Source: Chloroflexota bacterium
GTDB taxonomy: Bacteria; Chloroflexota; UBA11872; UBA12225
Direction of reading: 5' to 3'
Assembly (NCBI GenBank): GCA_009693165.1
Contig: SHXX01000006.1
Coordinates: 1 to 52,982, forward strand
Length of the DNA: 52,982 nt
Shown: positions 37,301 through 44,920 of the stretch, in pieces
Position numbering within the stretch: the stretch's first letter is position 1
How the letters are laid out: the number at the start of each line of letters is the position of its first letter
Translations under genes and position numbers: made by a program
Notes under the pieces: generated by a model
Database searches by the model: none
Told to the model about the DNA's origin: nothing
The model's input: only the letters and a program-made list of their open reading frames with translations

Positions 37301-37510
37301 CCTGGCAATCGCTTGCGGAACCTCAACCCCCTGGCTATAGGCACTACCGGTGCGTTCATCGTATGGGCGATCCACGGTCTCGTGGACAACAGTTTCTTTG
37401 TTTTGGATCTTGCGTACGCGACATGGGCGCTCCTGCTCATCCATGACCTCGCGACCGCCAACCCCCCCCGCTATCCGGGGACCGGTTCAATTGACAACGC
37501 CCAGGAGTGA
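34301..37510 (+). CDS. Fusion of GH-A glycosidase-like domain with O-antigen-ligase-like membrane domain
   Basis: A 1069-residue protein joining two functions usually on separate chains. An N-terminal helix anchors it. Residues about 40-400 form a GH-A barrel related to the preceding gene (VKDAGFGWIRQQVSWADIEP), with Glu178 in IWNEPN and Glu302 in ISEFGWN. A beta-rich module of about 150 residues follows (TYEGTWQVTDD to GVAFDGVVVSRD), then a helix near 545-560. From about 640 onward it is a polytopic membrane domain of the O-antigen ligase/polymerase (Wzy_C) kind: PSPNNLALFIGR, VTYSRGAWLAVG, WLGLGLDQF and a loop with HPHQFLLDFWIRLGVPG. It probably polymerises or transfers a polysaccharide and handles it with the attached glycosidase. 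The stop overlaps the next GTG by 4 bp. Confidence 0.8.
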   Translation: MPVMIRTIVGVCLWIIAVGLSGLGLWTGRQVLDRGVVYGDPGPPFLEHDVTAHAVNTQLELEPDDVSTAGTLDLVKDAGFGWIRQQVSWADIEPGHKGNFWDFERNRPTWARWDTIARLARDRNLRVIARLELPPAWSRPEGSYKSHPPVNVRDYADFAAAFASRYRDQIGYLQIWNEPNLAEEWGRRPVDPAAYVELLRAGYTGARQGNPKVRILTASLAQTLEPDDETAAGLDDLVYFDRMYLYGAAPFFDVAAANGYGLWTGPNDHQVGAWYTNLPRVTLIREVMVRHRDTAKPVWISEFGWNTQPVDWTGRPSPWGRVDEATQASHLRGGYARAAREWPWLGPMAVWLMRQPRAEIDDPTPFFALVREDWTTRPAYDALRASASTHVLGVGMWQETAPGVTYEGTWQVTDDPKASGGALRETPAPNAHVRLAFEGTRFEVVTSVGPSRGVAYVTIDGSYLLANERPRNRFGQATLDLGAAQPADAKRFLVASGLPDGRHEFELTVSGDAGTGSSAPGVAFDGVVVSRDRTSAAETVYILGLIASGFGFFWLSRAPVRHAVIDGIGFFRDDRALQRDPIGEVGSVVDSRARLGSSYERAVVGSPDATIETSTGAKPVGGPVDEIRVAPQAQRGKWFQRDWISDAVLAFPAILPLAPVAISTPVGRFSPVELGLLGLASLAFLRALLRPGHEDPYDETATGARIGFQFDGLVVASVALGVAGTIAAVSSAYPNPAWREWRQIIIEPVTWFLLARQVARRADAGRRLAIALIVGASAVSALAFGQWVLGIGLVDADGVERARALYPSPNNLALFIGRVAPLAVVLGLWPSPEGNPLVRLWLRASVVAIVAGVAVTYSRGAWLAVGITLLWIGREWLNWRKIELKPSRRVVIFFTVALAFAILVMSRSERLALVFVSGGTGLLRFSVWTGAVAMIRDQPWLGLGLDQFVYAYPRYMGADAWREPNLSHPHQFLLDFWIRLGVPGMLLLMYVGVRLIWRLRPGNRLRNLNPLAIGTTGAFIVWAIHGLVDNSFFVLDLAYATWALLLIHDLATANPPRYPGTGSIDNAQE

Positions 37511-39111
37511 GTCTGGGCGGATTGAGCGTCGTGGCGCGGGATGTCTCGCACGACCGTTCGATTGATCGACTGGGCGAACTTTTGACGACCGAGCAGCAAC
37601 GCGACCCGGCATCAGGCCGGACCACCTCACGCTCCGCATCGACGCCCAGTGCGGCTGTGGCGGTGACCGTTGGTGACGCCATTGGCGGTATCGCACTCCC
37701 ACCCAGGACCGCCCCGCCACCCGCGTGGATGGTCGCGATTCCGATCGGGTTGGTCGTCGCCCTCGTACCTGCGTACCTGACGTCTGTGCTTCTCGTCGGT
37801 GTCGCTGGGGTTGCAGTCCTGATGGCACGTCCATTGTGGGCGCTCTTTGCGCTTGCGTTCACGGTCCCATATCAGGGTCTCGCGGATTTTCGATACCAGA
37901 ACGTCAACATTACACCGACCGAGGCCGTCTTCCTGCTGCTGGTTATTGGATGGGGCACGGCGAGAGCGGCGGGTCGGGTGCCGTCACCATCGCTCAGCCC
38001 CCTGGTGATTGCGATTGGCCTGCTTTTGAGCCTGCTCATCCTTTCCTGTGTGGTTGCGCCAAACCTGATCCTCGCTGGCAAGGAACTTGTCAAGTGGGTT
38101 GAGGTTGCAGGTGTTACCTTGATTGGTCAGAGTCTTCTGGTACGCATTGCGGACCGCCGGATGATGTTCCTTGTCATGACCGCTGCGGTGGTTTCGCAGG
38201 CTGGCTACGGATTGCTGCAGGCAACGCAACACTGGGGACCAGGCCATTTCATGATCGGGTCATGGCTGATGCGTGCCTACGGAAACTTCGAGCAGCCGAA
38301 CCCATATGCCGGCTATCTCGGGTTGCACCTACCGTTGGTGTTGTCGGTGGCGCTGTTTGGTGTCCGTACCCGCCCAGCGCGATGGTTCTGGGGCGGCGCT
38401 TCGGCCCTTCTCGCTGTTGCGCTGATTGCCACGATGTCACGTGGCGCGTGGTTGGGGCAAATCACGGGTATTCTGACTGTCGTGCTGATTGAGAGCCGGA
38501 GTGCCCGCCACGCAGTCCTGACATTCGGGGGTCTAGGGTCGGTTATTCTGCTTGCGTTGTGGCCGGTGCTTCCCGCAGAGGTCACCGACCGAATTGGCAG
38601 CATTTTCGGATCGCTCTTTGCGGTGTTCTCAATCGCGTCGACAACGCTCACCCCGGAAAATTGGGCGGTGATGGAACGCCTTTCCCAGTGGTATGCCGGG
38701 TGGCAGATGTTTAGCGCGAACCCGATCGTGGGGGTGGGGATCGGCAATTACAACACAGCCTATGACACGTATCGCCTGCCAGTTTGGCCGGTGGCCCTAG
38801 GGCACGCGCACAATCACTACTTGACCATTGCGGCTGAGGCGGGACTGTTCGCGTGCCTCGCCTACATCATCGTCATCCTTGTCGCGATCCGGTCAACACG
38901 GACAGCGTGGCGTTCGGCGACTACGAGATACAGCCGCGCAATCGCACTCGGCACCCTCGGCAGCATTGGGGCTCTTGCGACGCACAATTTGGTTGACGTG
39001 CTGTTTGTCCATGGGATGAGCGTCACCATCGGGTTGCTGCTGGCGCTGTCCAGTGTCAGCGATGAGCGTGATCAGGTTCCAACTGGACTGATCGCACGGA
39101 TCATGGATTGA
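37507..39111 (+). CDS. O-antigen ligase / polymerase family membrane protein
   Basis: A 534-residue polytopic protein with the same membrane-domain family as the end of the preceding gene. Helices start near residue 78 (WMVAIPIGLVVALVPAYL) after a disordered N-terminus. Family motifs: FEQPNPYAGYLGLHLPLVLS, TMSRGAWLGQITG, NPIVGVGIGNYNTAY and GHAHNHYLTIAAEAGL, the last being the periplasmic loop that carries essential His residues in ligases. The GTG overlaps the fusion gene's TGA. Two such enzymes side by side suggest successive or alternative polymerisation and ligation steps. Confidence 0.85.
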   Translation: MSLGGLSVVARDVSHDRSIDRLGELLTTEQQRDPASGRTTSRSASTPSAAVAVTVGDAIGGIALPPRTAPPPAWMVAIPIGLVVALVPAYLTSVLLVGVAGVAVLMARPLWALFALAFTVPYQGLADFRYQNVNITPTEAVFLLLVIGWGTARAAGRVPSPSLSPLVIAIGLLLSLLILSCVVAPNLILAGKELVKWVEVAGVTLIGQSLLVRIADRRMMFLVMTAAVVSQAGYGLLQATQHWGPGHFMIGSWLMRAYGNFEQPNPYAGYLGLHLPLVLSVALFGVRTRPARWFWGGASALLAVALIATMSRGAWLGQITGILTVVLIESRSARHAVLTFGGLGSVILLALWPVLPAEVTDRIGSIFGSLFAVFSIASTTLTPENWAVMERLSQWYAGWQMFSANPIVGVGIGNYNTAYDTYRLPVWPVALGHAHNHYLTIAAEAGLFACLAYIIVILVAIRSTRTAWRSATTRYSRAIALGTLGSIGALATHNLVDVLFVHGMSVTIGLLLALSSVSDERDQVPTGLIARIMD

Positions 39112-39411
39112 TGGTTGTAGAGACCGACCGTTCCGGAACCGATTGCAGCCACGGACGACTGGTTCGCGTCCCAACTTGACGGTTGAGATGCCCCAGTTGC
39201 CGACGATCCCAGTGCAACGGTGTCCCAATTGATGCGGCCCGAGTACCATCACCGGGTCGTCGTCCGGATCGTTTCGTTGTGGGCGGGAACTCACGCACAC
39301 TGCCCTTTTTTTGAAGAGACTTCAGGTCATTGATGCACGGGTGGAGGCGGCCGGTTTCCCAAGTGCCCTGCCGGCCTGGCAGCAGTTGCCAATCAACCGA
39401 GACACACCCGC
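39112..39411. other. Intergenic region inside the polysaccharide locus
   Basis: About 300 bp with no gene I can support. A weak terminator candidate lies at 39281-39312, and the region after it should carry a promoter for the flippase-like gene, but no clear boxes stand out. Confidence 0.5.
39281..39312 (+). terminator. Weak terminator candidate with T7 tail
   Basis: GGGCG near 39281 can pair with TGCCC (39301-39305, one G-T pair) over a long loop, followed directly by seven T (39306-39312). The short stem makes it doubtful; the T run supports it. Confidence 0.35.
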
Positions 39412-40497
39412 ATGGAAAGAACGATGGCCACTCCGATGTCTGAGCCTCTCGGCGCACCACCTGGCGTGACACGCGCGAAGGCGGGTCCCGTCGGAGGCGA
39501 CCGCGTTCCGGCGTCAACGGATGGGAGCGCTGGGATCGACAATCCTCCGATGAACGTTTCCGGGCGCTTCTTTACATGGCGCACGGCGGCAAGTTTCCTC
39601 TTTGGTGTCGCAATCCTGATCTGGGTTGTCAGGTCAAGTGCGATAGATTCCGCCGACGTCTGGTTGAAGCTCCAGAACATCGACCTTGGTTGGTATGGGT
39701 TGGCCGTCCTGATCTACCTGACCACTTTCCCAGTCCGCGGCTTGCGGTGGCAGCGTTTGCTGATTGACAATGGTGCGAGACTGCCTGTCCGTCCGCTTAC
39801 GGAGATCATCTTCCTCTCCTGGTTCGTAAACAGTGTGATGCCCGGCAAGGTCGGAGACGTGTACCGCGCCTACCTGATCCGCGGTGAGTTCGGACTATCC
39901 ATTAGCCGCACCGTTGGAACGGTGCTGGCCGAGCGGATTGCGGACATCGTGATGCTGGTCACGGTGCTCGGGATCACCGGTGCCGCGGTCCTTGGCCAGC
40001 GCGTGGACGCGCACATCAGCGAAATGCTTGAGTTGGGTTGGGCTGGTGTTGCGGTCATGCTGTTCGGTCTCATTCTGATGTACCGCTTTGGTGACCGAGT
40101 GATGCGGATGTTCCCTCCGCGCATCCATGAGACGTACGTGCGGTTCGCTGCCGGTACGTTTGCAAGTTTCAAGAATGTCCCGTTGCTGGCCCTCTACACT
40201 GCGCTTGCCTGGTCGTCAGAGGCAGGTCGGTTGTACTGCGTCATCCGGTCGCTTGGGGTGGCAATCACCCCCCTTGAGGCGCTTTTCATCGTCGCGGCGA
40301 TTTCGCTCGCGCTTGTCGTGCCGACACCCGGAGGATTGGGGGGTGTCGAGGCCGCCTTCATAGGGGTGCTTCCGCTCTTTGGGGTTGCCACCCAGGTGGC
40401 AATTGTCGTAGCGTTCATGGATCGCCTGATCAGTTATTACGGGATCATCGCCACAGGCCTCCCCGTGTTCGTCCTTTCGCGGCGCGGGCGCGCGTGA
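39412..40497 (+). CDS. Lysylphosphatidylglycerol synthase TM-region / UPF0104 membrane protein
   Basis: A 361-residue polytopic protein of the LPG_synthase_TM (UPF0104, flippase-like) family. After a 50-residue Pro/Gly-rich start, about eight hydrophobic helices follow. Family motifs include VFPVRGLRW-type (here TTFPVRGLRWQRLL), FLSWFVNSVMPGKVGDVYRAYL, VGTVLAERIADI and VPTPGGLGGVEAAFIGVLPLFG. There is no catalytic LPG synthase domain, so it more likely moves or helps build a lipid-linked sugar than makes lysyl-PG. An ATG at 39424 with GGAAAG upstream is an equally good start. It precedes the glycosyltransferase by 9 bp. Confidence 0.82.
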   Translation: MERTMATPMSEPLGAPPGVTRAKAGPVGGDRVPASTDGSAGIDNPPMNVSGRFFTWRTAASFLFGVAILIWVVRSSAIDSADVWLKLQNIDLGWYGLAVLIYLTTFPVRGLRWQRLLIDNGARLPVRPLTEIIFLSWFVNSVMPGKVGDVYRAYLIRGEFGLSISRTVGTVLAERIADIVMLVTVLGITGAAVLGQRVDAHISEMLELGWAGVAVMLFGLILMYRFGDRVMRMFPPRIHETYVRFAAGTFASFKNVPLLALYTALAWSSEAGRLYCVIRSLGVAITPLEALFIVAAISLALVVPTPGGLGGVEAAFIGVLPLFGVATQVAIVVAFMDRLISYYGIIATGLPVFVLSRRGRA

Positions 40498-40506
40498 TCA
40501 GGGCAC

Positions 40507-41655
40507 TTGGCCGCGGATGACCCGCCGGTGAGGATTGCGGTCGACTTCACGGCGGGGGTGCGTCAGCCCGCGGGCGTAGGGCGGTACACGCGCGGGCTGG
40601 TTCGTGCGTTGTCCCTCGCTGCCGCTGCCGATGATGAGGACCACTCGCTGACGCTGCTCTGGAGTGGCCCCAAACGTATCCCGCTTCCCAACGACTGGCC
40701 CGGCGTGACGACACGGCGACTGCCTCTGGATGAGCGGTGGATGACCGTTGCATGGCAACGCCTGCACCTGCCGTTTCCTGCGGACCTGTACGCGGGCGGA
40801 GCAGACATCGTCTATTCATCGGATTTTGCACTCGCACCGAGGTGGCGGGCTCCGGGAGTGGTCACGATTCATGACCTGAGTTATGTCCTATTTCCGGATA
40901 CGCACTTCCCGCCACTTCGGAGATACCTGGAGACCACGGTGCCCCGTAGCGTCCGTGCGGCTTCGCTTGTCCTAGCGGATTCCGACCAAACGCGACGCGA
41001 CGTCATCAACCATCTTGGCGCGGACCCGGCGAAAGTCCTTACCGTTCTCTCCGCACCCGATGACGTCTTCAAACCGGCGATGCCGGCATTAATCGAGGCT
41101 GTCCAGGCGAAGTGGAACGTTGCGGGTCACTATGTGATTTCGGTCGGGACCATCCAACCGCGCAAGAACCTCCCGGTGATTTTTGAGGCGTTGCGTCAAC
41201 TTCCGGAGACCGTGAGGATGGTCCATGTTGGCCGACCCGGATGGCTTTGCGATCCCATCTTTGAAGCGCTCGACCGAAGCGGTGTCAAGGACCGGGTCTC
41301 GATCCTGTCCGGCGTCGATGACGACGATCTGGCCGCCTTGTACGGCGGCGCGGTGGCTTGTGTGTTCCCCTCGGTCTACGAGGGGTTCGGTCTTCCGTGT
41401 GTCGAGGCAATGGCCTGTGGTGTGCCAGTGATCGCCTCGCATGGCGGATCACTGGCCGAAGTTGTTCAGGAGGCCGGGATCATCGTCGACCCATTTGACA
41501 GCGGGGCGATCGCAAAGGGGGTCGAGCGCCTCATGGAAGATCCCGAGTTCCGGTCTGCGATGATCGCCCGCGGACACACCCAAGCCTCATTGTTCCGGTG
41601 GGATGACAGTGGACGGAAGGTCCTGGAGGCATTCAAGGACGTTGTTGGTCGGTGA
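40507..41655 (+). CDS. Glycosyltransferase family 1 (GT4-like)
   Basis: A 382-residue GT-B fold glycosyltransferase that adds a sugar from a nucleotide donor. The N-terminal lobe has VDFTAGVRQPAGVGRYTRGLV and VVTIHDLSYVLFP. The C-terminal lobe has SVGTIQPRKNLPVI, MVHVGRPGW and the donor-binding EX7E-like segment PSVYEGFGLPCVEAMACGVPVIAS. The TTG at 40507 follows CAGGG; a GTG at 40528 (VRIAVDF) is the alternative. It follows the flippase-like gene closely and converges with the GMPE-repeat gene. Confidence 0.9.
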   Translation: MAADDPPVRIAVDFTAGVRQPAGVGRYTRGLVRALSLAAAADDEDHSLTLLWSGPKRIPLPNDWPGVTTRRLPLDERWMTVAWQRLHLPFPADLYAGGADIVYSSDFALAPRWRAPGVVTIHDLSYVLFPDTHFPPLRRYLETTVPRSVRAASLVLADSDQTRRDVINHLGADPAKVLTVLSAPDDVFKPAMPALIEAVQAKWNVAGHYVISVGTIQPRKNLPVIFEALRQLPETVRMVHVGRPGWLCDPIFEALDRSGVKDRVSILSGVDDDDLAALYGGAVACVFPSVYEGFGLPCVEAMACGVPVIASHGGSLAEVVQEAGIIVDPFDSGAIAKGVERLMEDPEFRSAMIARGHTQASLFRWDDSGRKVLEAFKDVVGR

Positions 41656-41666
41656 CCAATCGGCCA

Positions 41667-42017
41667 TCACCAAGAAGCGTTTCCAGTCCTGTTCGGTTCA
41701 TTTGGTGCCACCCGTTCCCATTCCTCAAGTGCGCGAAGGTACAAGTTGAACTCGGGCATTCCTCCCGATGCGCGTTGCCAGTCCTGCCAAGCGCGCTGGA
41801 ACTTGGGATCCGGCCGCGCGAGATCTGCCCAAGAGTGCTGGCCGTTGGTTTCGGGACGGTCCTCACGTGCCGACAGGTTCTCGAAGCATGCTCTGGCGCG
41901 CTTGAATACCTCATATTCCGGCATTCCTTCAGAGGCAATCTGCCACGAGGTCCACGCCGAGTACCGGTTGGTCCACTCTTCACGAGCATGCACACCGGAC
42001 ATTCCACTCTTGTCCAT
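41667..42017 (-). CDS. GMPE-repeat small protein A (unrecognised)
   Basis: A 116-residue acidic, Trp-rich, soluble-looking protein with no signal peptide or membrane helix. Two copies of a 26-residue repeat lie exactly 55 residues apart: residues 21-46 and 76-101. Both read A-W-x-x-W-Q-x-A-S-x-G-M-P-E-(Y/F)-x-x-(F/Y)-x-R-A-x-x-x-(F/W)-E. The same motif appears twice in the divergent neighbour at 42092-42331. The pattern suggests two amphipathic helices joined by a Gly-Met-Pro-Glu turn. ATG 42017 follows AGGG; an ATG at 42002 is possible. No family recognised, and nothing here gives a function. Confidence 0.7.
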   Translation of the reverse strand: MDKSGMSGVHAREEWTNRYSAWTSWQIASEGMPEYEVFKRARACFENLSAREDRPETNGQHSWADLARPDPKFQRAWQDWQRASGGMPEFNLYLRALEEWERVAPNEPNRTGNASW

Positions 42018-42091
42018 TGATTGAACCCTAACGGGCGGCGCCGTGGATGGCAATCAAGTGCATCGATCGCGAGCAACACGTAAGGTCAGGC
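42018..42091. promoter_or_regulatory. Shared divergent promoter region of the GMPE-repeat pair
   Basis: These 74 bp must contain the start signals of both small genes. They include the two ribosome binding sites (AGGG on the minus strand and AAGGTCAGG on the plus strand), leaving room for back-to-back or overlapping promoters. No boxes could be assigned with confidence. Confidence 0.35.
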
Positions 42092-42331
42092 ATGACAAAA
42101 GTACAACGCCTCCGCGCTGAACGTGACCGAACTGAAGCTGCGTGGGAACATGCTAGCGCCGGGATGCCTGAGTTCAAGGCAGCAGAACACGCTTGGGAGC
42201 AGACGCGCATTACCCGGGCTGAGTATGACCGCCTGTTTGCGATCTGGAAGGCAGCTTCAGCGCATATGCCAGAAGAGGCCGCTTACGCCGACGCCGACGC
42301 CGCTTGGAAGCGTGCCCGCGACACCCAGTAG
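42092..42331 (+). CDS. GMPE-repeat small protein B (unrecognised)
   Basis: A 79-residue, highly charged, Ala-rich helical protein. The ATG at 42092 follows TAAGGTCAGG. Residues 18-36 (AWEHASAGMPEFK and on) and 52-73 (IWKAASAHMPEEA and on) repeat the motif of protein A: Trp, two residues, Ala-Ser, then (G/H)-Met-Pro-Glu, then a second helix ending in Trp and a charged residue. Copy 1 is shorter by three residues (about one helical turn). The two genes are divergent across 74 bp and probably share control. A terminator follows at 42349-42390. No family recognised. Confidence 0.7.
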   Translation: MTKVQRLRAERDRTEAAWEHASAGMPEFKAAEHAWEQTRITRAEYDRLFAIWKAASAHMPEEAAYADADAAWKRARDTQ

Positions 42332-42348
42332 TCGAGGCTGACCCATGG

Positions 42349-42390
42349 CGCCCACGACGTGTCCCAAACGGGCACACATCGTGGGCGTTT
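42349..42390 (+). terminator. Long hairpin terminator between protein B and the dehydratase gene
   Basis: CGCCCACGA (42349-42357) pairs with TCGTGGGCG (42379-42387). Inside, GTGT (42359-42362) pairs with ACAC (42374-42377), and CCC with GGG around AAAC. TTT follows on the plus strand. It lies between convergent genes and may stop transcription from both sides. Confidence 0.75.
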
Positions 42391-42394
42391 CGTG

Positions 42395-43561
42395 TCAACC
42401 CACCGCGGATCCGGCTCCTGGCACGGAGTATTGTCGCACGACAGACTCGTCAAGCTCGACGCCGATGCCAGGCCTTTCAAGTACGTGGGCCATCCCGTGT
42501 TCATCAACCTCGATGCCAAGACCGCCGAACAGATGAAGGTTCATCGGGGTTTCCGGCAGCGCGTACTCGAGATAGCGGGCGTTGGGAATTGAAGCGATCA
42601 AGTGCATCGACGCGGCCTTGATGAGCCCGGTGCTCCATGCGTGCGGGATGCAAGGCAGGCCACGGTCGGCGGCCAGGTAGGCCACTCGACGCGCCTCCGT
42701 GAGGCCACCGCATCGGGTCACATCGGGCTGCACGATGCTCACCTTGCCTCGGTCCATCAGGTCGAGGAACTCGTACCGTCCCATGCAGTTCTCGCCCGCA
42801 GCCGTGCGGATGGTCGTGCCGGCCGCCACCCGTGCGAACCCGACAAGGTCGTCGGGCGGGAGAAACTCCTCCAGCCAGTAGGGGTGGAACGGTTCAATCG
42901 CGCGTGCGAAGTCGAGAACACGAGAAGCATCCCAGCCCAGATCAAGATCCGGACCCGGGTAGAACCCGAGGTCGATCATGAGTTCCATTGCATCGCCGGC
43001 CGCCTCGCGACCAGCCTCGACCAAGGAGGCATCGTGGGCGACATCGAACCCCATTGGCCCCCAACCAAGCTTGACTGCCTTGAAACCCTTGGCGCGCCAA
43101 CGGGCAACTTCGGCAAACGCAGCATCCGGGGTCTCTGGCATCAGCACACTCGCGTAGGCCGGTACCGACTTCTGGAGCGCCCCGCCAAAGAGCTTGTAGA
43201 GCGGCAAGCCAAGTGCTTTGCCTTTGATGTCCCAGAGGGCGAGGTCAATCCCACTCATGGCCTGGATGGCGGCACCTCGCCTGCCGAACCACACTGACGC
43301 GCGATACATCTTCTCCCAGAGACGCTCGATGTCGAACGGATCCTCCCCGATGATCGTCTGAGCAAGCCCAGTGCAAACGCGATGGGACTTCGGCGCATCG
43401 ATGATTGCGCGGATGACCTCGGGGGAGGAATCCACCTCTCCGACGCCGGTAATGCCGGCGTCGGTATGGACACGGATGACGATTGCGTCCTGAGCGCTGT
43501 CGTTGATTGCGAGGACGTCCGGCACGCGCAGGACGATCGTTTCGACTGCCGTGATCTTCAC
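42395..43561 (-). CDS. Enolase-superfamily sugar-acid dehydratase-like enzyme
   Basis: A 388-residue enolase-superfamily protein, only distantly similar to the one at 7007. The GTG at 43561 has AAGGAGA 6 nt upstream. The capping domain contains SVWFGRRGAAIQAMSGIDLALWDIKGKALG. In the barrel, GFKAVKLGWGPMG supplies the Lys base (K164), and MIDLGF (D197), WLEEFLP (E231) and AAGENCMG (E257) the metal ligands. His307 in IPHAWSTG suits the second base of mandelate-racemase-type members. Dehydration of a sugar acid is likely. It lies 96 bp downstream of the Gfo/Idh gene on the same strand, so the two probably act in one catabolic route. Confidence 0.87.
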   Translation of the reverse strand: MKITAVETIVLRVPDVLAINDSAQDAIVIRVHTDAGITGVGEVDSSPEVIRAIIDAPKSHRVCTGLAQTIIGEDPFDIERLWEKMYRASVWFGRRGAAIQAMSGIDLALWDIKGKALGLPLYKLFGGALQKSVPAYASVLMPETPDAAFAEVARWRAKGFKAVKLGWGPMGFDVAHDASLVEAGREAAGDAMELMIDLGFYPGPDLDLGWDASRVLDFARAIEPFHPYWLEEFLPPDDLVGFARVAAGTTIRTAAGENCMGRYEFLDLMDRGKVSIVQPDVTRCGGLTEARRVAYLAADRGLPCIPHAWSTGLIKAASMHLIASIPNARYLEYALPETPMNLHLFGGLGIEVDEHGMAHVLERPGIGVELDESVVRQYSVPGAGSAVG

Positions 43562-43657
43562 TGGACTCTCCTTGCGTTCTCGGGTGCCTTGAACATATCG
43601 AACCGCGTCGGGCGCGGTGCCAGGCGCGGCCTCGCGCGCGGCCAGGCAGAGGATCCC

Positions 43658-44893
43658 CTAGACGGACGGGGGGATTTCCGCGCCCTTGAACTCCACGTGC
43701 CCGGCCCGCTTTCGAGAACCAGCTGCGTCAACTTCGGCGATCTTCGTTTGCAGGAATTCTCGGTACGCCTCGCGGGAAATCGGCATCGTGATGGTCTCGT
43801 CCAGGTGAGAAGAGAGGTACATCGCGTTTCCGAGTTCGAGTGCGCGCAGTCCATCCTCACCGGTTGCCACGATTTTCGAGGGATCACCGTCGCGAACGGC
43901 CTCACAGAAATGTGCGAGGAGAAGACGGTGCGCGCCGGCCCCTTTGGGCGGCTCATCGGTGTCAACGTCCTCCCATGCACCTGTGGGTGACTTTCCGTGT
44001 GCTGAGGTCAGCAGTTCCTCTTCGAGGGACCGCTCCATACGGTAGAGGCGGAGGCGCCCATCCACGGCCTCGAGGGTTCCTAGGGTGCCCCGGAAGAGGA
44101 ACTCGGTCCGGCCCGGCCACTCGGCGGTGGTGGTATAGAACGTGTCGACCCGGTCGTCTCCGTGTTCCAGAAGGGCACCAACGGTATTCTCGACCTCGAT
44201 TTCATGGATCCGGGTACGGGCGGTTGCCTTGACTCGGTCAGGGCGTCCCGCGAGCCATGAGTACAGGTCCAAATGATGGGGTGCCTGGTTCATGATCACC
44301 CCGCCCCCCTCACCTGCCCACGTGCCACGCCACCCGCCGGAGTTGTAGTACGCCTGGGTCCGGTACCACCCGCTGGCAATGAAGTTCACCCGATAAATCC
44401 GACCGATTGCACCGGACTGGATCAGCTGACGCGCCTTCATGTAAGCCGGCAGAAGACGCTGGTTGAAGTCCATCCCAAGCATCACCCCTGCCTTCTTGCA
44501 CGCGGCAATGATGCGATCGGCGGCTTCGGGAGTGTGCGCAATCGGCTTTTCGCAGAGGACATGGATGCCGGCACGGGCAGCTGCCACGGCTGCCGCATCG
44601 TGCTGGGGATGCGGTGTCGCGATCACCACGACATCCGGCTTCGTTGCGGCATACATTGCCTCGAAGTCCTCGAACGCGGGTAGGACCGGCGCGTCGTGAT
44701 CCGTAGGATGTTTCGCGAGTGCCTCCGCGCGTTCATGGTCGACGTCGGCAATGCCAACGAGTTTAAGGAGACCACCATCGCTGCCGGCTGCTGGCTCAAG
44801 TGCGCGGGCATTGCGTACGTGGTCGCGCCCCATGACGCCAACGCCGACGACGGCGACGCGCACCGGGCGATTAGGTCCCGTTCCACCGCTCAT
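43658..44893 (-). CDS. Gfo/Idh/MocA-family oxidoreductase
   Basis: A 411-residue NAD(P)-dependent sugar oxidoreductase. The N-terminal Rossmann fold shows VAVVGVGVMGRDHVRNA, then VVVIATPHPQHDAAAVAAA and the family hallmark HVLCEKPIAHTPEAADRI. The C-terminal substrate domain includes VMLGMDFNQRLLPAYMKA and EGGGVIMNQAPHHLDLYSWL, with a catalytic-type His pair. ATG 44893 is preceded by GGATGAGATCAC. Together with the dehydratase it points to oxidation and dehydration of a hexose, inositol or uronic derivative. Confidence 0.9.
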   Translation of the reverse strand: MSGGTGPNRPVRVAVVGVGVMGRDHVRNARALEPAAGSDGGLLKLVGIADVDHERAEALAKHPTDHDAPVLPAFEDFEAMYAATKPDVVVIATPHPQHDAAAVAAARAGIHVLCEKPIAHTPEAADRIIAACKKAGVMLGMDFNQRLLPAYMKARQLIQSGAIGRIYRVNFIASGWYRTQAYYNSGGWRGTWAGEGGGVIMNQAPHHLDLYSWLAGRPDRVKATARTRIHEIEVENTVGALLEHGDDRVDTFYTTTAEWPGRTEFLFRGTLGTLEAVDGRLRLYRMERSLEEELLTSAHGKSPTGAWEDVDTDEPPKGAGAHRLLLAHFCEAVRDGDPSKIVATGEDGLRALELGNAMYLSSHLDETITMPISREAYREFLQTKIAEVDAAGSRKRAGHVEFKGAEIPPSV

Positions 44894-44905
44894 GTGATCT
44901 CATCC

Positions 44906-44920
44906 ATTCATTAAATGAGT
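44906..44920 (-). promoter_or_regulatory. AT-rich imperfect palindrome upstream of the oxidoreductase gene
   Basis: ATTCATTAAATGAGT is a near-perfect inverted repeat (core TCATT/AATGA around A) in GC-rich surroundings, 13 nt upstream of ATG 44893. Just beyond it on the minus strand, TTGGTT and TAGTAC are 17 nt apart, a possible sigma70-type promoter. An operator overlapping the transcript start would fit sugar-dependent control. Confidence 0.3.
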
